A stretch of DNA of 64,000 nt from Hydractinia symbiolongicarpus. Taxonomy: Eukaryota; Cnidaria; Hydrozoa; Anthoathecata; Hydractiniidae. The DNA lies in contig NC_079889.1 in NCBI RefSeq assembly GCF_029227915.1, positions 11,036,001 to 11,100,000 on the forward strand, written 5' to 3'. Positions within the stretch are counted from its first letter, which is position 1, and every line of letters begins with the position of its first letter. The notes beneath the pieces are model-generated. The model saw nothing but the letters and a program-made list of their open reading frames with translations, did no database searches and was not told where the DNA came from. Shown piece by piece: positions 49,501 through 62,900 of the stretch. The position numbers were made by a program, and so were the translations under genes.

Positions 49501-52500
49501 AACATTATCAGCGTTATCACCTGGCTTCACACGCGTCATACTGGCGCCATGTGTTGCAGATGTTTTGTTGATTTTGTTATGATTCAAGTGCGGTGTAGAA
49601 GTCTTTTTACTACTTGGTTCGGCTACGTCAAGACTGTACTTAGTATTTGTTTCAGCTACATTGCCACTGTGTTTATTTTCTCCGCTTTTTAAAGCAAAGT
49701 TCAATTTCGCGTATGAAAGGGTGTCCACTTCATCGCCCTCATCTACCAATTAAAAAAACAGGATCGCTGGAGGAGAACTATTTCATCAGATTGGAAGGGA
49801 TAATGCTCAGAGGGAAAACTGAGAACGAAAAAGAATCACTATTACTAGCACTTAACATTAACCTCTCGAATTAATTTCAAATTTTTTTCGCATTTATCCT
49901 CTGCTTAGAAACTTTGTTTCCTTATAAATTGTAGTTCTGCTACATATTGTTCCTTTTTACCATTGTGGTTTGCAGGGATAGCTTTAAGTGTAGGAAACCA
50001 AACTCGACATACCTGCCTCATCAGCCTCCTTCTGACAGATTGATTTTCGTTCGACTTCGCAATCGGAAACGTGCCATTTTCCACCAGCATTCATAGCTGC
50101 GCAACCGGCCAACCCAGCATCATCCGAAGGTTGTCCAGATTCCCAGTTTGAGAATTTCGGGTTTCCAATTCCTTCCCACGTCCATTGCTTAAATAAGTCT
50201 TCAACTAATCCTGTAAAAGGAATTCCCGTATGGTTTAGATTTCAGATTTTAGATTTTGTCATTATTTATGAACGCTACAACTAATAACCTATCGATCCAC
50301 AATGCCTACGTTTTACTGAATTGCGTAATGTTATTATAATACATAGAACATCTCTTGTTTCCAGCGTCTTTAATCGAGACAGGCATGGCCCTGCAGAAGG
50401 CTGATCCAATATGAAAACTGATTTGCCCGGATGTATCGCATAATGATTGCATCACAGAAAAACATTTTGTTGTGGTGGGGAGTCCGCAATGAACAGGTGT
50501 TAAGGTGCAGTAAAATATTTAAGGCAATTTGTATTTTTTTAAAATTAGAAAGCTTAATTAATCCAAAGCCACGTCGTACTGATATATAAAAGACAGACAA
50601 CAGGCGCAGTGAGCGAGGTTGTGCATAAATATTTAACGGAAGGTTCAACGTCCTTGGGATTCCATCATAACGGCCGACTCTTTCTCCCCTTCGACTGTAA
50701 CTATGTTACATTGCTGCTAGAGACACGTACAGAATTGCTCTAACTTGCTTGCCTGCCACACAAGCTGTTTAGTGGTCAGTAGATGACACCAAGTAGATTG
50801 AGGACATTACATTTAAAGTGCGCCGGAGTGGGGACTCGAACCTGAAACCTTTTAATTACAAGCCGAATGCGCTACCACCACACCATCTCTGCATAAGAAA
50901 AGTTATATAAATACCTGTCCAATACCCAGTTGGTGTTTGATTTCGAATTATAGTTTTAGCAATCCCCTGCACCTTCGGACTCTCAATGGTGATAAGTTTT
51001 CCCGCTTTCATTTCACATTCATGTTTTGCGTCTGACCACGCAAGCGGCTTGTGATTGATCATATAAAGTTTCCCATTTGGTTCTTTCTTCCATAAATGTT
51101 CATCGTCATCTACTGAAAAATAAAATTAGATTAAAAGAATACTTTACTACAAACTTATAGTACTTTAAATGTACCGTCTATATTTTTCTTTATATATAGA
51201 TTTTTGTAGATATTACGTTATTGGCCCTTTTTACGCAATTACAAGCTTCATACACAGGACTTTATATGTGTTTTATATGATGTATGACGCAAAAATGTCT
51301 AAGAAGCCCTGGGGACGAGATTGGTTAATCAACGTAAATTTTCCTTTAACACGATTACTAAAGTGACGTCATAGAGAGCCAATAATATTAAAGGGTATTT
51401 TTGCTGATTATAAAGGTTGGTCGTGAATATATACTCCAATACTCGAATATTCGCACTAATTTGTTCCCGGGGTTTTTACTTTCTGATTCGCGCCAGCACG
51501 CATATCAGAAATCGAAACAGAAACTGTCTTTTGTTTACTTATGTGCCTTGCAGTTGTTTTACAACTACACAATAACGGATGGTTTACTACCTCGAACCCA
51601 GGACCTGTTGTCTCTTTTGCATATCGGACGGCGAGACGATATTAATAAACGCAGCGCCAATAAAAGACAAATGCCCAGAGAACAAGGTTGGAATGATTTG
51701 CCCTGTGCTCGGAACACTTAATCAGAGAACATGATCAAGAAGACACGTGTTTAGTGTTTTTGAAGCAAAAATTATGTAAGTTTTACGTTGTAACGTGTTG
51801 TATTAATAGACATCAACTTTGTTTCCAAGGACTTCTTACTTTTTAAACTGGGGTTCTGTCGTAGAAGCTTGTGGCGTGGTTGAGTGTAGGCATTGCTTTA
51901 GAGCTAAAACTTACGCTATGTGTAAGATATTGCACCATGCTACCACAAATTCGTGTAAGCTTGCTTTGAACAAAAGTAATCCAACTTGTAATAAAAAAAA
52001 GTTTTAAAAAAATATACGAGTAGAATGTGTAAAAGATAGGTACGAATGTAGTTGAACTTTGCTGCTCTAACATTCCAATACCGGCTGAAGTTTGTTATGG
52101 CGAAAGTTTCTACGTAAAAAGAAACCCCAGGGGTTAATAAAGTATAAACAAGAGCAGGACGAAAGATTATTGGGACTACTGAGAAAATCCGGGGATTTTC
52201 TTTTAAAACCATGACTCATAAACTTAATTCCTATTAGGCGCGCATTGTGGAAGTCGCAAAAATAAGAAGTGATAAATTCGAATCATACAGAAAAGAATTG
52301 TGCAACTATAGTTAGTAGAAAAAGACTACTAACTATGGTGCAGGTAGAAAAAAGCAGCAAAAAAGTCCATAAAAGAAGTTTAAAGAAAGGGCATTAATAG
52401 GTTTATGACTCAGAATTGTGATCTGAAATGGGCAAACTTGAAAACATGATATTTTTCGTACATAAACATGAATCTTACTTACCAAGCGTGCACACACTGT

Positions 52501-52543
52501 TGAAGCATGTCAAAGAAAGTAGAAAAAATACAGCAAAGATCAT
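46548..52543 (-). CDS. Secreted C-type lectin protein with three fibronectin type II domains (about 1050 aa)
   Basis: Exons (minus): 52543-52483, 51112-50915, 50210-50013, 49742-49347, 48964-48827, 48709-46548 (stop TAA); phases agree throughout. Exon 1 is a signal peptide (MIFAVFFLLSLTCF, with cleavage probable near SVCTLG). Residues about 21-152 form one C-type lectin domain: GKLYMINHKPLAWSDAKHEC, TGYWTGL, GQPSDDAGLAGCAAM, GKWHVSDC and ICQK. The usual sugar/calcium motifs (EPN/QPD and WND) are altered to QPS and WHVSD, so calcium-dependent sugar binding is uncertain. A long Ser/Thr/Asn-rich stalk with many NXS/T sites follows. FN2 domains lie at about residues 442-490, 848-900 and 990-1045, each with CTFPFxYxG or CVIPFVYDG, WCxxTxxYD and WGxC. 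FN2 modules bind collagen/gelatin or serve as structural modules; no transmembrane helix is seen. The linker between FN2-1 and FN2-2 has about four degenerate 40-residue repeats (DGFIQDE/DGFIKDE). Confidence 0.88.
50690..50892 (-). mobile_element. tRNA-derived SINE, family 3
   Basis: On the minus strand TGTGGTGGTAGCGC (A box), a TTGTAATTAAAAG loop region and the B box CAGGTTCGAGTCCCC are followed by CCGGCGCACTTTAAATGTA and a body that ends near CTAGCAGCAATG. A second, head-truncated copy lies at 53345-53452 (shared GTGCGCCGGAGT and CATTTAAAG). It sits in the intron between exons 2 and 3 of the lectin gene. Confidence 0.7.
51296..51330. mobile_element. MITE end, CCTGGGGACGAGG family
   Basis: TAAGAAGCCCTGGGGACGAG followed by ATTGG. 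The opposite end may be the CCCGGGGTTTTTAC region near 51466, which would make the element about 170 bp, but that pairing is weak. It lies in the first intron of the lectin gene. Confidence 0.5.
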
Positions 52544-53973
52544 AACGAATTAGCAAGCATTCTTTCTGTTTCTAATTTTTTCTTTGTTATTTCATAAATA
52601 AGTTCTAATTTTTATTTTCATTTTCTTGTGCAAGCCATTTTTTTGAAGTTTCCAGCCTTCTTTTTTACGAGGTAGTTTTAAAAATCGTTTGTCTGTTCAC
52701 TCATGTGTGAAATGTTTACATTATAGAGATGTTCAATGTCTAACTCAACCACTCATCAACAAAAAGTGCGCATAAAAAATTAAACAAGTTCGTACAATGT
52801 TGTACCCAGATCTCCACTTACGTCAGTATCTACAACTTCGTATGCTCGTTCTTTTTATTGATACGAGGGTGCCATTGTTTCAACTGAAGTATCGTCAACA
52901 AGAAAACAAAAATACATTTACTCTCTACAGAGAACATGATGAATCTATCTTTCTAAAATACGGATATTGCACAGAACAGCAGAATCTAAGTTTTACATAA
53001 AATTCTGACTATACAACACGAACTATTTCTTCTTTGTTTCGACGTCCAACATTGTCACCATTGTTTTCTGCAATTTCTGCTTGTTGTTCATTTTATACGA
53101 GGATGTTCGCCTCGCTAGTACTAGGAACAAAGCTGCGTTTTCTGTAAGTCTTTTAAAAAGTTCTTAGTACGTGAAAAATTTCACGGAAATTCGCTCTTCG
53201 TACACATTTTCACCATCCTTGTCTTCAGGATTTGTTGCCTGATGTCAAATCAACCGGCCTCGATGTAAAAAAGGCAAGAAAACCTGGGGACGAGTTTGTA
53301 AGTAAGTAACAGCAAGTTTTTAGGGGAAGCCATCCTAACGGTTGGCTCTTACATTACCCGCTAGAGATACGTATAGCACTGCTCTAACTGGCAGTCAGAA
53401 GTGTTTCCAAATGGACTGACAACACTACATTTAAAGTGCGCCGGAGTTGACAGCGTTGTCTATATGCTTTTACTGGTTAAAAGAGCGCGTAACAACTATA
53501 GACTGTTTGCTTAATCGTCCGTGGGTCCATAAAAGTTGCGTTTCCACAAAAGTTGCGTGTTCACAAAATTAATAGTGTCAGACGTTTTGCGTATTTAATG
53601 CAGGTTGTGACACAGAAAAGGAAAAAGATGAAATTAAACAACAACTGTCTAACAATGAGACAAATTCAGTGGTCGCCGGAACTACGTTCTGCGAGCGAGA
53701 TCACTACACTTTGACCTTTAGAGCATAACAATATGAAATTTAATTTGAGAGGGTTGCGTTTGTTGTCATATAATAGAGAAAAGGCTCTCAGGTCTGTGTC
53801 GTGCGCAAAAAGACGCACGCTAGCTTTTGTACCGTGCAGTGCATCCAGGCTATTTTTTCTTTTCACGCGCTACAAGTTCAAACAGCATTGCGTGGTCAAA
53901 AATAGACAACAGAACCATTGTAACAAGTTTGAGAAAGATTTTATGTGATTTCTTGTAACTTGGAATTAAAATC
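52544..53973. other. Divergent intergenic region between the lectin and PIWI genes
   Basis: Holds both putative promoters. A MITE end (AACCTGGGGACGAGTTTG) is at 53282-53299 and a truncated SINE at 53345-53452. I cannot place a TATA box or transcription start with confidence. Confidence 0.4.
53345..53452 (-). repeat. SINE family 3, truncated copy
   Basis: Shares CGCTAGAGATACGTA, GCTCTAACT and ACATTTAAAGTGCGCCGGAG with the copy at 50690-50892, but lacks the tRNA-like promoter head. About 0.5 kb upstream of the PIWI start codon. Confidence 0.65.
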
Positions 53974-56900
53974 ATGGCAGGTCTTGGCCGGGGAGGGCGA
54001 GGAGCTTTGTTGCTTAAGGTAAAGTTTTTTTTTTTACTTGGTTTTAGCTATCACATCTGGACGCAAGAACGGGACACATAAAGGGGCAAAAATTATGGTC
54101 CCAAAGGTTTCTCTAATGCTTTGACATCTCTGTGTAATGAAGTATATTCTCTTTAGGCGTTGGAAACTCCTATGAAAACCCCTGGTCATTCCCAGGTAAG
54201 GCTTGTTTTTGTGTTGTATTTAATATAAAATTGTGACAAGATTGTTATATTCTCGGATTCGGGTTAACATGCTTTAAATTAAATTCAGCACCAACATTTA
54301 TGAAAACATGCAAATTTTCAAGTTTATACACTTAACTGCCTCTATTTGGTAGCTAAAATGTTATATAATTTTTGCTGATAAATCCAAAAATGGCACTCAT
54401 TTTTCTCAAAAGTTCCTTGTTTTCTTTTTCAAAATTTGATATTGTTAACCTGGATCCGAGAATATAAGCTGAATGCGCAAAGGATGAATTTCAGTGTGAC
54501 AATATATGTTTACTTTTCAGTGGTAAACTCTTGGGCTCTGGTATTTAAGTGGCGGGAAAAAAGATGCTAGGATGGTGTGTCTTTTCATGTGAATTTCTTT
54601 TCACAGAAACATCATTTCAGTTTTTAAACTTTTCTGCACCAAACAATTTGCGTTACCAACACCAATTCCCTGCAAGAAAAATCAAAATTGCAGACACAAG
54701 TGAGCAAACCACAAGGCCGACTAGCTCTATTTATAAGGAAATCCGAGAACTTGGTAGTTATAACCTTTTTTTGCCCATAAGTAAATTATACTTAAATTCA
54801 CCATAGCCTTCTGTATCAACAGGTAACTTCCTAAAGTAACTTAAAAATGCTGAGCAAGTGTAACTAATCAGCTACCTAACAAAGTATTTTGTAACTTCCA
54901 AGCATAATATTTATCTCTTAAACTTCATTTATATATAATGCAAAGTTATTATTGGGGTAATTGCTAATTAAATAATAAATCTCTGTAATTAATTTTGTCC
55001 TCCCGTTTCTCTCTCGTTATTTGTTTACAGCATGCTGCCATTTTTAAATTTCTAATGCTTGTCTCAGATTGTGTGACCATGTCTATTGTCTCAGCATGCT
55101 CAGACAATAGATATATAGTTACTAACCTATATAACCTTAATAACCTATATAGATATATACTTAAGAACCTTTAGTTCCCCTTCAATATACTAATTATATT
55201 TACAGTCCTGTGAATTCACATTGGCCGTTGGCATTGTCGATCAGAAAGCTCATCATCATCATCATTCTCAGCTTAACGTCCGTTTTTCATGCTAGCATGG
55301 GTTGGATGGGGTATATTAATGACCCTCTGATCTAGACTGTGTTAGATCTAAACTCAACTTCCTCTGTATAAAGTCTGTCCTTATAACCTCCTGCCAAGTC
55401 TTTCTCGGTCTGGCTCTGGGCTTTGCCCCAGGAACTATCAAGTCTCTACACTTTCTTACCCATTATCCCCCTCCATTCTTTCCAAGTACCCCAGCCAATT
55501 CGATCTTCTTATCTGGATAACATCTTCAACTCTACAGATACTTAGCCTGCTTCTTAGCTCATCTGAACTCTTTCTGTTTCTCAGACTGGCTTTACACATC
55601 CACCTAACCATTCTCATATCATTCCTTTCTAAACGATTAAGATCTTCCTGCTTCAAAGCTGAGCTGCATTAACAGCTTTGTTATGCTACCCTATATGTAT
55701 GCCAAAGCTGGAATGCTGAGAAAACTTTATAACGTTTTTTGTAGACAAAGGCAAAAAAACGTAGATTTTACATTTTAAGTTATTTCAGACGTTCACAAAT
55801 TGACTTTGCCACTCTAAGTCAAAATTGTCAATTAATAGAAAAAATAACACGTTTGCGAAAGATATTAGTTAAATAAATGTTTAATTTAAATCCTTAGAGT
55901 AAAGGAGAATATAACATGATGACCCTTGAAGGGCCTCTAATCAACCTTGCCCACCTCGTTTTCGTTGTATGTTGTCACAATTTTGCCGGCCGAAGCTTGC
56001 TCATTTTCGTGCTGAGCTTCAGTACTTTGGATTCACATTTATAGTTATAGTTATAATTATAATACTGTAAAAGGCCAAATTACTATTTACTCTTCAGCTT
56101 TTTACATGACACCACATGGTTTAAAATCTCCTCACACCATTATTAAGGTGAATTTTTAAATGGACCACAAATGTTTGCTTATCTAAGTTCTAACTAGTCG
56201 TTACCCTGTAGAAAAATCCACCTCTCAGAAAACCTACATCAATTTACTTGTTGCCTCACATGAACAGTGTGCATTTTAATATAGGTTGTCTACCATACAT
56301 GCAGCACAAAATGCGTACAAAGTATTTTATTTATGCTCCATTAACCAATGTCTCAAAGATTAGCATTCTGTATGTGCAATTGATAGCACACCTAAATCAA
56401 CTAGCAGGTATGGCATATGTTTGTGCTATAGCTGCAAATCAACTAGCAGGTAGGCATATGTTTGTGCTATAGCTGCAATATCCTCTACTTAAAATTGTTT
56501 TTCAGAATGGACAGTCACCAACACCATCAGGAGTTCTACCTTCCTCAAACACAGATCAAGCATCAAGTCAGTCAACTACATCAGCTACATCAACAGCCTC
56601 TTCTCGTCCTCCGATGATGATGGGCAGAGGTTTACTAGCACAAAAATTAGCAGAACAGCTTAAATCCAAATCTCCTTCACCTGGGGAGCAAAAGTCTCCA
56701 TCACCCACAGCTGAGAAGTTGGAGGAGAAAAAAAGAACAACCCCTCCTACAGGTACTTATTATACATTTTGAAACATGCTGTGCGTTGACATCTTTTGGA
56801 GTATATTCATTAGTTCTAATTCTGTTTATCTCATGTTGGCAAAAAATTGCTGACATAGGAAGCTATTTGTCTGCTTTGTGGTTATAATTCTTGCAAGAGA

Positions 56901-59900
56901 CCAGGCTTGGCTTATTAATGCGCCTCAGTTTAGTCGTTATAGCTCTCGCACTTTGTGCGGGAGACCGGGGTTCGATTCCCCTTGGCGGCGATTCAAGATG
57001 GGCAAGTGAATGTTACCATAGCCCCAGGTTAACTCAAACCATGTGATGGAAATTCAGAAGATGACACACTGTGTGGGCCGTTGGATATTGCAGAGAGTTG
57101 TCTGGCAGACCGCGGAACCTAATTGGGTTTGCTTAGCTTGAAATAAGCATTAAATACTCTAGGACTCCCCAACGAAGCCATGATCCCTCCTGGAAATAAC
57201 AGATAGGCAAAATCCCTCTATATTTTTGAGGTCTATCTGTCTAAACTTTGAAACTTTTTCCTGTATATACACAAACAACAATTAAATTGAAACAGAAAAG
57301 AGGAGCAAAATATTTTTACGTCTAAGTTAAATGGAATCTAAGTCGATAAGAATTTAATGATATGAGGTAAAGGTACATACAAGACATAATTTTTTTAGCT
57401 ACATTATAAGAGAATGTCCACTTTAGGAGTTATGGACAGACATAGTTAATGTAAAAGACATTTTTTCATTCACTAGTTTCACCACCACCCTCTACTTCTC
57501 CAAGTTTACCTACTGATGCGAAACGAGAGGTGAGTATTTTTCATGAACTTTATAAAATCTAGAGAACATCTATTCCTACTTTTTTTATGATAACATTTTA
57601 CATATTTTCAGCTTTTCGTAACAGTGTTACATTTTCAATATATTTTTAATAATAAAACATTTTGCAATTTCTTAAATTACATGTTTTGCATCCAAATTTA
57701 ATCTCCCAATGGGGTCAATTTTGCTAACAGTCGTTATTGAACAAAAGCCAACTTTATTCGTATATATTTTGTATATTGCATAAAATAATACATTGCATGA
57801 CTTAGCTTTGCTAAAAGATAGCTGAAGATTCTCACATCTGTTGTCTTTTGAAAGTGATTTTTAATATATACATTACTTCTGAAGTACAAAAAAAAACATT
57901 TCTGTGTAAGCACATTTTCTTTCTTTTGAAATTTGAATACCAGATTATGCCAAAAAAGCCATGTTTTAAAAGAGTTATGGCCTCAATTTCAGAAAAAATG
58001 TCACAATTTATTAAATATTTTTGTTCTTGACTATTATCATATAGTTATTTCATTATACAATTATTATTGCACTTGTTTTTCTCACTTAGGCATCACCACC
58101 TGTAAAAGAATTAGAACAAATGACAGTGACATCAAGGTTAGTAACAAAGATATTCAAGACTGTGTGGGACTGTCTTTAAAAATGTTTTGTTTCCTTGCCC
58201 TTTGCAGTTTGCATTTGAATAACTTCTTTTGCCAGCTTCAAATCTGACAAAAGTCTGTAAGTCTGACCTATGTCATGGCCATGTTAGCCTATTTTTATTT
58301 AAACCAAAAAAAATACTTGCATTCACAAAATTAGCACTGAAAAAATAACAAAAACAAAGAAAAAATTGTCACCCTCAAGCATAGTATAGTAATAATTCGA
58401 CCCTTGCAATGTATGAAGAATTTTAAGATTAAAATCTCAAAGTCATCATTAAAAACAGTTTGTAAAAATGCTAAAGTTTATTTAATTAAAAGCTTTTTGC
58501 CTATGGATAAACATTGTTTCAAAGTTGACATTTTTGAGATTAATTTTTATTTTTATTACTGCAGATTTATTTTTTAAAGAAGGGAAATAAAGAGGAAAAA
58601 TCATTGCCAGTTAATATTACAACGCATTGAAAAGCTTGTTTCTTGTTTTTATTTTAGAATTAGCAAATAGGTAAAACATTAACTCAGATCACCCGAACAA
58701 ATTTAAACAGAACTAGCGCTAAACTGATATCTCTGCAAGCATTACTGAGTTGTGGGAAAAAATTCCTCGAAATCCAAAATACTGCACACATACACAAAGG
58801 TAGAGAAAGAATTGGGGTCTTGTGACTTGTTTTCAGACTTGAAGAACCCTTGTAACAATATGGAACGTTAACATGTTTTTTGCGAAAATGCAGACTTTTC
58901 TGAATTTACCACAGGGCCTATTTTTTTAACTGTCATAATATACTTTCATAGAATATTTAAAATTGATTATAAAATTTGATTTGAAGCTAGCATAAAAATT
59001 TTGTGTTTGCAGTTTGTTTGTAGAAACAAAAAAACCCTCAAGTTGTGGGATGGAAGCAAATTATTTCTCAAAGAAAACCTAGCGATAAGAAAAAGGACAA
59101 ACATTTTGTTGTGAAAAGAATTGTTAAGGCCTGTGGAAAGATCTACTCAGGCAGAATTAAAATAGAAAGAATAGATGATTCAGGAATTTTGATGATTAAA
59201 ATGATGTACAGGTTGATGTGTTTTCAAACATATACTTAAGGAAATACCATGCCTGTCCATTTTTTTAAAAAAAGCTTGTTTACCTGTTGCTTCTATAGTC
59301 AAAAGCTTCAAATACTGATCAAAAAATTTACTGATCAAAAGATGTATAACGTGTGCTTTTGACGAACTAACCCAACTTTCGGAAGTTGGTCCCATTTTGA
59401 TCCCTTGCGTCAGTTATTTCTTCCCATATCCAAGTTATTTACCCTCAAAGTTATCAGTGTAATTTAAAGTAAGCCCTTGACGTTAAATTAATGTTATCGA
59501 GGTTGTGAAGTTTAATTTGTCGATCATTGAGACATGCATTTTTCAAAGGAAACGAGCATATCCATTTTTCCTGTAAGAAGCAGATGGAACTGGATAACTA
59601 ATTAATAGATGAATTATGTATTTATGACTTTATCTTCCAGGAAAAATTTGGAGAAGGGGAGTGCTGGTACGCCGTAAGTTTTCTCTGAATATATAAAACA
59701 ACAAATATTACCTGGGTTTTGTCTCTTTATATTAATTCTTTTGTATTTACATTAAATCGTATTTAATTTTTTAGAAATCCCATGTGTGTAAACTTTATTG
59801 GCTTTAAAAGCAAGAAAGAAGCGGCATTCCAATACAGTGTGTCCTTTAAGTATGCATGTTTTTATGTATTTTTAATTTATATTGTATTTTTATATGTTTA

Positions 59901-62900
59901 GTTTTGCTGTCTGAATTTATGTTCATTATTTTTAGCCCACCTATAGAAAGCAAAAATATGCGTTTTGGAATGTTGAATGAGCATCGAGATATCATAGGAA
60001 AAACAAAAGCTTTTGATGGTTCAACGTTGTTTCTCCCCAATCGTCTACCAGAACCGGTAAATATATCAACAAATTGGCCAGTATAATATTGTAAAAATTT
60101 TATATAAATGAAAATGTTTTAAGTAATTTTTTTAGCATAGGTTTTTTCATAAATTTTTAAATAAAGGCGTAGCAAAAAGCATATGTATCAGGTGTGCTGC
60201 CATTGTCAATGTTTTTATAAAACATGGTTTTTTCGCCTCCCTAAAAAACCTGCACATTTTTGTTTTGTGATTTGTCCAGGTCAAAAAACTTCATATTTCA
60301 AATGTAAATTTCTCTTAAAATTTGGGTCTACTTTAATTCTTCTTTCTTTATTTCTTATGAGTTAATAATATCTGCACTTTTTTGTAGCAAATGAAATTAC
60401 AAAGCAAAAGAATTACTGATGGCGCCACAATCGAATTAACTTTAACCCTTGTCAAGGTGCTTGACCCAACACAGTGCATCCAGTTATACAACATAATTTT
60501 ACGAAGGTATAAATTATTTGCTTCACTTTAAAATAAATAATATAAATAGGGAATGGTTGAGAAAATTCCTTAAAAGTAGTGACTGCTTAAATTAAGTATT
60601 TAGTTAACTGAGAGATCAAGTCTTACTATTTACCAATTTCAAGTTAAAAGTTGAAGAACAAAAAACTTCCAAGCTCTAATGTTGTTTTTCTGATTTTGGA
60701 AGCTTTTCCTCCATGTCTTCGATCACATTCTCCATTTTAAAATGTGTACACAAAAGCGAGGCTTTCCATTTACGTCAGTGGTCATATTCCATCAAAACAC
60801 AAGACTAATAGGTCTCCAGGAAATAAATGTATTTAGGAAATTACGTAATTTGTTCTACCTTTTGCTAAGGAACTTAGGGATAAAAATCATTTTTAGTATC
60901 GACCTCTTTAATTGAGTTTGGCATAATTAGGAAATTCTGGAAAGGTTTATTACAGCATATACAAACTAGAATTTTTAACTGCATTAAAAAAATTAAGTAA
61001 CACATGTATAATAAAACAATTGTTAAAATACTGCACACTTTAAAGGTAGTGACTGCTTGGAAGTTATAATGGCTGTACCAACTCATATCCCTACAATGAC
61101 AAAGAAAACTGCTACCTTTCACATCAATCTTTGATAAAAACAACCATAAACAAAACTTTATTTCATGTGGCCATGTCGAAGCACATAATCCGTCGGTGAT
61201 ATTCACTTATTTGTAAGGAAAAAATATGTTACTTTTACATGTTGCTGCGCTTGTAATTATATTTCTTGCTAGATTACGTTTTCCAAAATCACGCTCCTTG
61301 ATTCAAATCATCGGAGACCGTTATGGTGATTCTTGTGTAAGATTGATTCGAAAGTTCTAGAAGAACGACTTAAATTTAAGGAAAGCAAAGTTAGATCTTG
61401 ACTTTCTTTGTTACTGTAGAGATACTGATTTGACACCGAAGTTTTTGAATTTTCGTTTGGCAAACAAGAATTAGAAAACAACGGCCTCGTATAAACAATG
61501 CTAGAGAAAATTATTGTTATAAGAAATTAAAGAAAGAGAGTTGCGAATCAGAGTTTTAAACAGCCAAATTATCACACAAAAGGTGTATTTGTATGTATGT
61601 TGATAAGATAAGTCTCTTTCATGTATTTTTCGACCAGTTGGTGATTTCAAATTGTTTTGGCATGCATTCCAGAAATCACATTCAATTTTTTTGTATGTTT
61701 CTTGTGTCTAAGAGAGTACTGTTTTCCTCTCTGTACTGCATATAAATTTTGTTTTGATAATTTACTGACAATTTCTGTATATATTGGAATCATGTGCGCC
61801 TAAAACATGGGTTTTATGTGGGGCATGGGTCAAGTTTTTTAGTGTCTAAAAACTTTAAACGTTAAAGGATTGTTTTACTAGGAAATCCTAAGTATAACTT
61901 AATAGCTCTACCTACAACTGCTCCTATAATGTTGGAACTTGCCTGTATGTTTTTAGCAGGATCCCATGTGTGATGTATGGGGGATAAAAAAAGTTGTATA
62001 AATAATTTTTTTTTCAACTTTTTTATTTTGAGATTCTGCACATTGTAAGCTTTGGTTGTGACACATAAAATTTTTCCCGCTATTATTCCCCCCCCCCTTA
62101 GTATTTCAGTGTCCCAGTTTATAACAATTTTCCACTCGTTATTTATGTCACGTTATTTAGAATTATGAAGCTGTTGGAAATGAGTCAAGTTGGTCGTTAC
62201 TACTACGATCCTAAGCGTCCTTCACCCATACCAGAACATAGATTGGAATTGTGGCCCGGTTACATCACAGCTATACAAGCCTATGAAGGTTTACTTTATT
62301 TTTTTTAAACATTTGTAAATCTTTGTATTAATTTCTGTCTTTAATGTGTTATCTTAAACTAGGTTTCCAGTGCAATCGAGTCCAGGGTTGACAAAATATT
62401 TTTCATATGTCTGTTAACATATTTTCTTTTTTTAAGATAAGATAACATTTATTTTGTCGTTAAAATAAGAATGCAAGTAAAATACAACTAAAAGTTACAT
62501 TAGCCAGAGCAAATAAAAGAGGAAAATTATCTTATCATTGTACTTTTATTGAAAACAACACAAATATAGAGTTCTCTGTTTGTTTTATAATTCTGCTTCT
62601 TGGAACCATTTTCCTGTTGTTGCGGAAAAGTTTTTTAAACGTGAAAAAGAAGCAGTGTTGTGCCACTGTGGCAAAATTTGTATTGTGCACCATTTCTTAT
62701 GTCATTTTTAGTGCAATTAAAGTTTGCAGATGCTCAACAATATTTTTGTTGTTGGGTGATATGTTCTTATGAATTGTTTATATTTTTTGCAGGTGGTGTT
62801 ATGCTACTTGCTGACGTTTCGCATAGGTTATTACGAACAGATACTTGTTTAAACTTTATGTGAGTGATTTTTTTGTTTTTTTTATGTTAGTCTGGTCTGA

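Noticed and set aside
50820-50892. tRNA gene on the minus strand
   Set aside because: A and B boxes are good, but the 5' end GCAGAGAT does not pair with the 3' CCGGCGC end, and the downstream body is repeated at 53345.
59013-59083. Possible extra PIWI exon starting at TTTGTTTGTAGAAACAAAA
   Set aside because: It can be read in phase from exon 5 but reaches a stop, and exon 5 joins directly to 59641 with correct phase to give the conserved KGSAGTPNPMCVNF order.
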